64,000 nucleotides of DNA from Chrysomallon squamiferum (lineage: Eukaryota; Mollusca; Gastropoda; Neomphalida; Peltospiridae). Positions 59,550-64,000 of the stretch are shown piece after piece. Numbering within the stretch: position 1 is the first letter of the stretch; every line of letters begins with the position of its first letter. A program made the translations under genes and the position numbers. The stretch lies in NCBI GenBank assembly GCA_012295275.1, contig CM022672.1, positions 4,665,443 to 4,729,442 on the forward strand, in the 5' to 3' direction. The notes below the pieces were generated by a model. It saw only the letters and a list, made by a program, of their open reading frames with translations, had not been told where the DNA came from and did no database searches.

Positions 59550-59630
59550 GCGCAGTCATTAAGCCATAGGTCACAGAGTTAGCTTTAGCAAAGCAGGTTA
59601 AATCCTGTACAGGATTGAAAAAAACAAAAC
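59550..59630 (+). mobile_element. possible tRNA-like remnant with A-rich tail
   Basis: AGGTTAAATCCTG at 59596-59608 resembles a B box and GAAAAAAACAAAACAAAC follows within 10 bp. The A-box side is weak. Confidence 0.3.
59601..59616. other. 16-bp perfect palindrome
   Basis: AATCCTGTACAGGATT equals its own reverse complement and overlaps the B-box-like word. Confidence 0.8.
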
Positions 59631-59690
59631 AAACAACTACTATACAACAACCGTTCTCTGAAAATAATGCATTAAATCTGCCTGCTGGCT

Positions 59691-60254
<564 letters not shown>

Positions 60255-60255
60255 G

Positions 60256-60302
<47 letters not shown>

Positions 60303-60515
60303 TGGCCCGTGCTTTCTGAATGTGTACGTCTTATACACAGGGTTTGTATTATTATTATTATTATTATTATTAATGTATATTCATATATCTATCACTGTAT
60401 GCCACATAATAGCTGATGTGAAATAAAATTAATTTACAGCATCGTTGATATTATTATAGATATTTGTTTATTTATTTATTTATTTATTTGCTTGCTTGTT
60501 TGTTTGTTTGTCAGT
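60255..60515. repeat. (TG)n, (TTA)n, (TTTA)n and (TTTG)n tracts
   Basis: TG at 60258-60300, TTA at 60349-60372, TTTA then CTTG/TTTG at 60466-60512, with unique sequence between. Confidence 0.95.
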
Positions 60516-60935
60516 GTATTTGTCAATTTCTTTGTTTTATTCTTTATTATTTATTTATTTACTTATTTTCGTAATATTTATTTATATATTTCAACTAATA
60601 CATTCAGTTAAGGTATATTAACTGAATCTTTTATATATACTGAGTTTCTGTTATAATACCTTAACTCTATATCCAAATTATAAATCTTCGTCATTATTAA
60701 TAAATTATTACATACATATACATATGTTAAAGAAATGATAATTACAGATGCAGAAATTTACGTGTAATTTACCTAAAATCAATAAACTATCATGTTCCAG
60801 AGTTAATAATGGATGAAGTCTGTCTTCGAGTGCCATTGTCTTGACGCACAAAGAGACAGAGACAGATGATGATAGCTACATGCTTTTGCTAGATTTATGA
60901 ATAGATGGGCTCACAAACAGTCACCTACAAAGATG
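60516..60935. other. AT-rich unique sequence, no gene seen
   Basis: Degenerate TTTA words to about 60590, then ordinary AT-rich sequence. Confidence 0.6.
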
Positions 60936-61103
60936 GAATAAAAGAAGAAGAAAACTGTGGAAAGAAAGAAGAAAAAAAAAAAGTAGAATAGAACAAAAAG
61001 GAAAGTTGGATAGATAGATAGATAGTCAAGCAGACAGCAAGACAGTCAGTAAGACAGACAGACAGACAGACAGAGGGACAGATATATATAGATCTAAAGA
61101 TAG

Positions 61104-61134
<31 letters not shown>

Positions 61135-61190
61135 GATAGCAACAGATAGAGACACATATATAGATATATAAATATACTGGCAGACAAAAA
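60936..61190. repeat. purine-rich patch and GATA/GACA array
   Basis: GAAGAAG words to about 60985, GATA at 61009-61025, GACA to about 61076, then GATA at 61098-61138. Confidence 0.93.
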
Positions 61191-61212
61191 TAATTTTCAG
61201 GATTCATTTCAT

Positions 61213-61314
<102 letters not shown>

Positions 61315-61659
61315 TTTAAATCTTTACCTCAGTGTACTTCTGTAATGTAAACAAAAAAAAAAAAAAAAATACATAGCGTGTAAAAAGAGAAAAATCAAAA
61401 GTAGATTAGTGATACTAAATCTTATGAGAATCTCTAAATAGATTTTTTTTAAATCAGTCTATATAATGATAGTCAGTTACGAAAAAAAAAAAAGGTTTTT
61501 GTTCCCATGGCAACTAATTGATTTTTGATGATTTGGCCTAATTCTGACAGGAAATAGTTTCTTATTAGAAAGAAATAAAATAATTATAGGTTTAACAATG
61601 AAAGCTGTCATGGAGTCTGTCTCTCTCTTTTTTACTCCACTCCCTATTTCTGTGTTTCT

Positions 61660-61687
61660 CTCGATACACACACACACACACACACAC

Positions 61688-61722
<35 letters not shown>

Positions 61723-61755
61723 GCACGCACGCACGCACGCACACACACACATACA
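61660..61755. repeat. (CA)n and (CGCA)n
   Basis: CA units with one AACAC interruption, six CGCA units at about 61717-61741, then CA again. Confidence 0.97.
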
Positions 61756-62843
61756 GTGTATTTATTTCTTTAGATCTCTATATGTCTGTGTTTCTCTGTG
61801 TGGTCTGTCACCTTTTCCTAAATCAAGGAAAAGTAGACTTTTGCCATTGTTGTTACTGAAGCAGTAACTGAAATAGTTGTTGTTGCTACAGCAATGGTAA
61901 TAGTGGTCACAGTACTAGCATCAGTAATAATGGCAGTAATATCTGTTGTGTTATTGTAGAAATAGATGTAGTAATAGTAGTTGTAGCTCCTGTTTTGTTT
62001 TTATAAGTAGCTGCATGTCAGATTAAATAAGACATGTACTTAACTTTACAGGTGTCTTCTTAATATAACAAATCTTCGTTTACACAACGACCTAAAACAA
62101 TATTTGCGTTTCAAACAGATTTGGTGATGATTATTTCTGATAGGTGAATATGCTCTCGCTTAATATTACTAAAGCAATGAAAAGATTCCGAGATTAAACA
62201 CGTGCGTACTTTCGTTGGTGAGCACTGGGCGGAACTGGAAATAGGCACTGAAAAGTATAGATTCTTGGTGTTTTTCACGATCTCTCTGAGCAGTGAACTA
62301 CAACAGGTCTTCAACACGTAACGTTATATATATATATATATATAATGCTGTTTTCCAACTTGTAAATTAAACTGGAAAATAACGCATGCAATACACGTCA
62401 ATATATCACGTCATGTTGACGTAATAAAAATAGATAAACATAATGCAAGCATAATGACGTGTTAGGTGATATTGGCAATAAAGCACGTAATCGTCACAAA
62501 CATGTTAGCAGTAGAAGAATACACAAATAACGTCTAGTTAATATGACACCAAACAAATGACAAACAAGTTTTCTAATAGATTGGATTTTTTTTAATTAAT
62601 TTTTTTTTTTTTATTATTATTATTAAACACCTTCAGTTAATAATGTACGGCTGTGACAAATATGTATTTTTGTACAAGGCCCGTGACTTGGTGTTGCGAA
62701 AAACACTGTAACAAAATACAGCACATTACTGTTCATAACGTGAAACATTCAGTGATCATGTTCAATAATTAAAAAAAAAAGAAACAAAACAATATGTACA
62801 ATAAGAAAGATAATTACATTGGATGTTATGTAACTAGGAATAT

Positions 62844-62845
<2 letters not shown>
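61756..62845. other. unique AT-rich sequence with short repeats
   Basis: Degenerate GTAGTA/TTGTTG words at 61860-62000, a TA run at about 62323-62343 and a T run near 62600. The 68-codon minus-strand frame at 62111-62317 has no recognised domain. Confidence 0.5.

Positions 62846-62846
<1 letters not shown>

Positions 62847-62902
<56 letters not shown>
62847..62902. repeat. (CA)n microsatellite, 56 bp
   Basis: Uninterrupted CA. Confidence 0.98.
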
Positions 62903-62904
<2 letters not shown>

Positions 62905-64000
62905 TAATATTTATTCTTGTTAAAATATACCTGTATATTTTTATCTTATTCTTTTATTTTCTTAATACTAATGTTACGTAGATGTTCAAGCGAACACTAA
63001 AGATAACAAAAATCCGATGAAAGAGCAAATAAATTTTAATGATTTGTCATCAGAATCACAGACGTACACATCGTAAAACAGTGAAATAAATAATGTTAAA
63101 CCGACATTGAAAAATATGAAACTACTGTTTTAAATAACCATGAACACAATGTCATAACGACATTGAACAAATACAAAACTGATTTAAATAAGCAGAATAT
63201 TATTAATGCCCATATGACATTAGCAAACATGAATCAATAATAAAAAGTAAAAAGAAAGAAAGAAACAAAAAAAAAAACCATTTTTTTAAAAATATGAAAT
63301 TGCTTGGAATAATCAGAACCATTATTACCGTCGTAACAGGAGAAAAAATAAAAATTATTTCAAGTAGATAAAATTAAAATCTATCTGAAATCGACATAAA
63401 AAACGTATAACTATTTTACATAACCATGTCAGAATTGATGCCAGAAAAAAAAAAAATGTTTTATAAGTTAAATAATCACATAATACTGAAAACTGAATTA
63501 AAATTCATCTGATCAGTGTCGGAATATGAACATTCAAAATTAGAAAATTAACAACAAGAAACATAATTAAAGCCATAATCAATTTAAAAATGAGCAGAAA
63601 AAGTGAATTATATAATCAAGAAAATAAAATCAGAACTCTGAATAAAACAAGACACTGTATCATAACATGTTAACATTAATAAAAAAGAAAAAATAATAAT
63701 AATAATTAATGATCTGTAACAATAACAATATATATTTGGGAAAACAGCATGATGTATTTAAATATAATACAACCGTATATATCAAATTAAACTGTACATA
63801 TATTTACACTGTGGGTTTCAAACCCGTACAGAAAAAAATATAAATAATTTGAACGAGTCAGTTATATGAAAAAATGACTGATCAGTGACGTCATCCGACT
63901 GTGACTAAACGTACAGGGTCAATACAGCGAACACTTTGTGGCTGAGAAAGGTAAAGCAACAACCTTTCAAACCAAAAGAAAAAATCATTATAAGCCAATC
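62903..64000. other. AT-rich sequence, possible decayed repeat, no gene seen
   Basis: Between 63080 and 63620 words such as GACATTGAA, AATATGAA, ATAACCATG and CTGATTTAAAT recur at loose intervals of about 60-80 bp, which may be an old tandem repeat. A-rich patches lie near 63240-63290 and 63446-63458. Confidence 0.4.

Overview
This window looks like non-coding nuclear DNA from an animal, with no gene I can defend. I judge it AT-rich by eye (about one third G+C; not counted). It holds an unusual load of long simple-sequence tracts, three minisatellite or satellite-like arrays, several tRNA-like (SINE-type) retroposon remnants and a few inverted repeats. There is no bacterial gene density, operon layout, rRNA or complete tRNA gene. 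The mix of long GA/CT, CA/TG, ATGT, GATA/GACA and trinucleotide arrays with tRNA-derived SINE remnants would suit a large repeat-rich invertebrate genome, for example a mollusc such as a cephalopod. That placement is inference only, because nothing in the window is a diagnostic gene.

Layout. 1-11 kb: AT-rich sequence broken by GA, CA, GATA and TTA-type microsatellites, with a tRNA-like remnant near 9.75 kb. 11.4-14.4 kb: two related SINE-like segments on the minus strand, a perfect 206-bp ATGT array and a long imperfect hairpin. 14.8-22 kb: mostly unique AT-rich sequence with short tandem repeats and one tRNA-like remnant at 15.8 kb. 23.1-24.3 kb: a 1.16-kb structure with inverted arms of about 155 bp. 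25-26.3 kb: TCTG/TCTA and mixed tetranucleotide repeats. 26.9-28.5 kb: a 28-bp minisatellite of about 38 core copies. 28.6-28.9 kb: the one open frame I would test as an exon. 29.4-29.8 kb: a 32-bp minisatellite. 30-52 kb: more microsatellites, several of the longest GA/CT tracts, a diverged three-copy repeat at 33.4-34 kb, a duplicated 130-bp segment at 45.7/46.8 kb and a slightly GC-richer island at 40.7-41.1 kb. 52.1-54.0 kb: a 41-bp satellite-like array with a 139-bp higher-order unit, followed by a tRNA-like remnant. 54.5-64 kb: further tetranucleotide, GA and CA arrays and AT-rich unique sequence.

There are no genes whose joint function can be described. Nearly every long open frame is a translation of a short repeat (Ser-Leu, Arg-Glu, His-Thr, Tyr-Val-Cys-Met and similar). 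At this base composition, frames of 60-100 codons in non-repeat sequence are expected several times by chance. The most informative content is the structure of the repeats themselves. Coordinates of degenerate repeat edges are approximate to about 10-20 bp.
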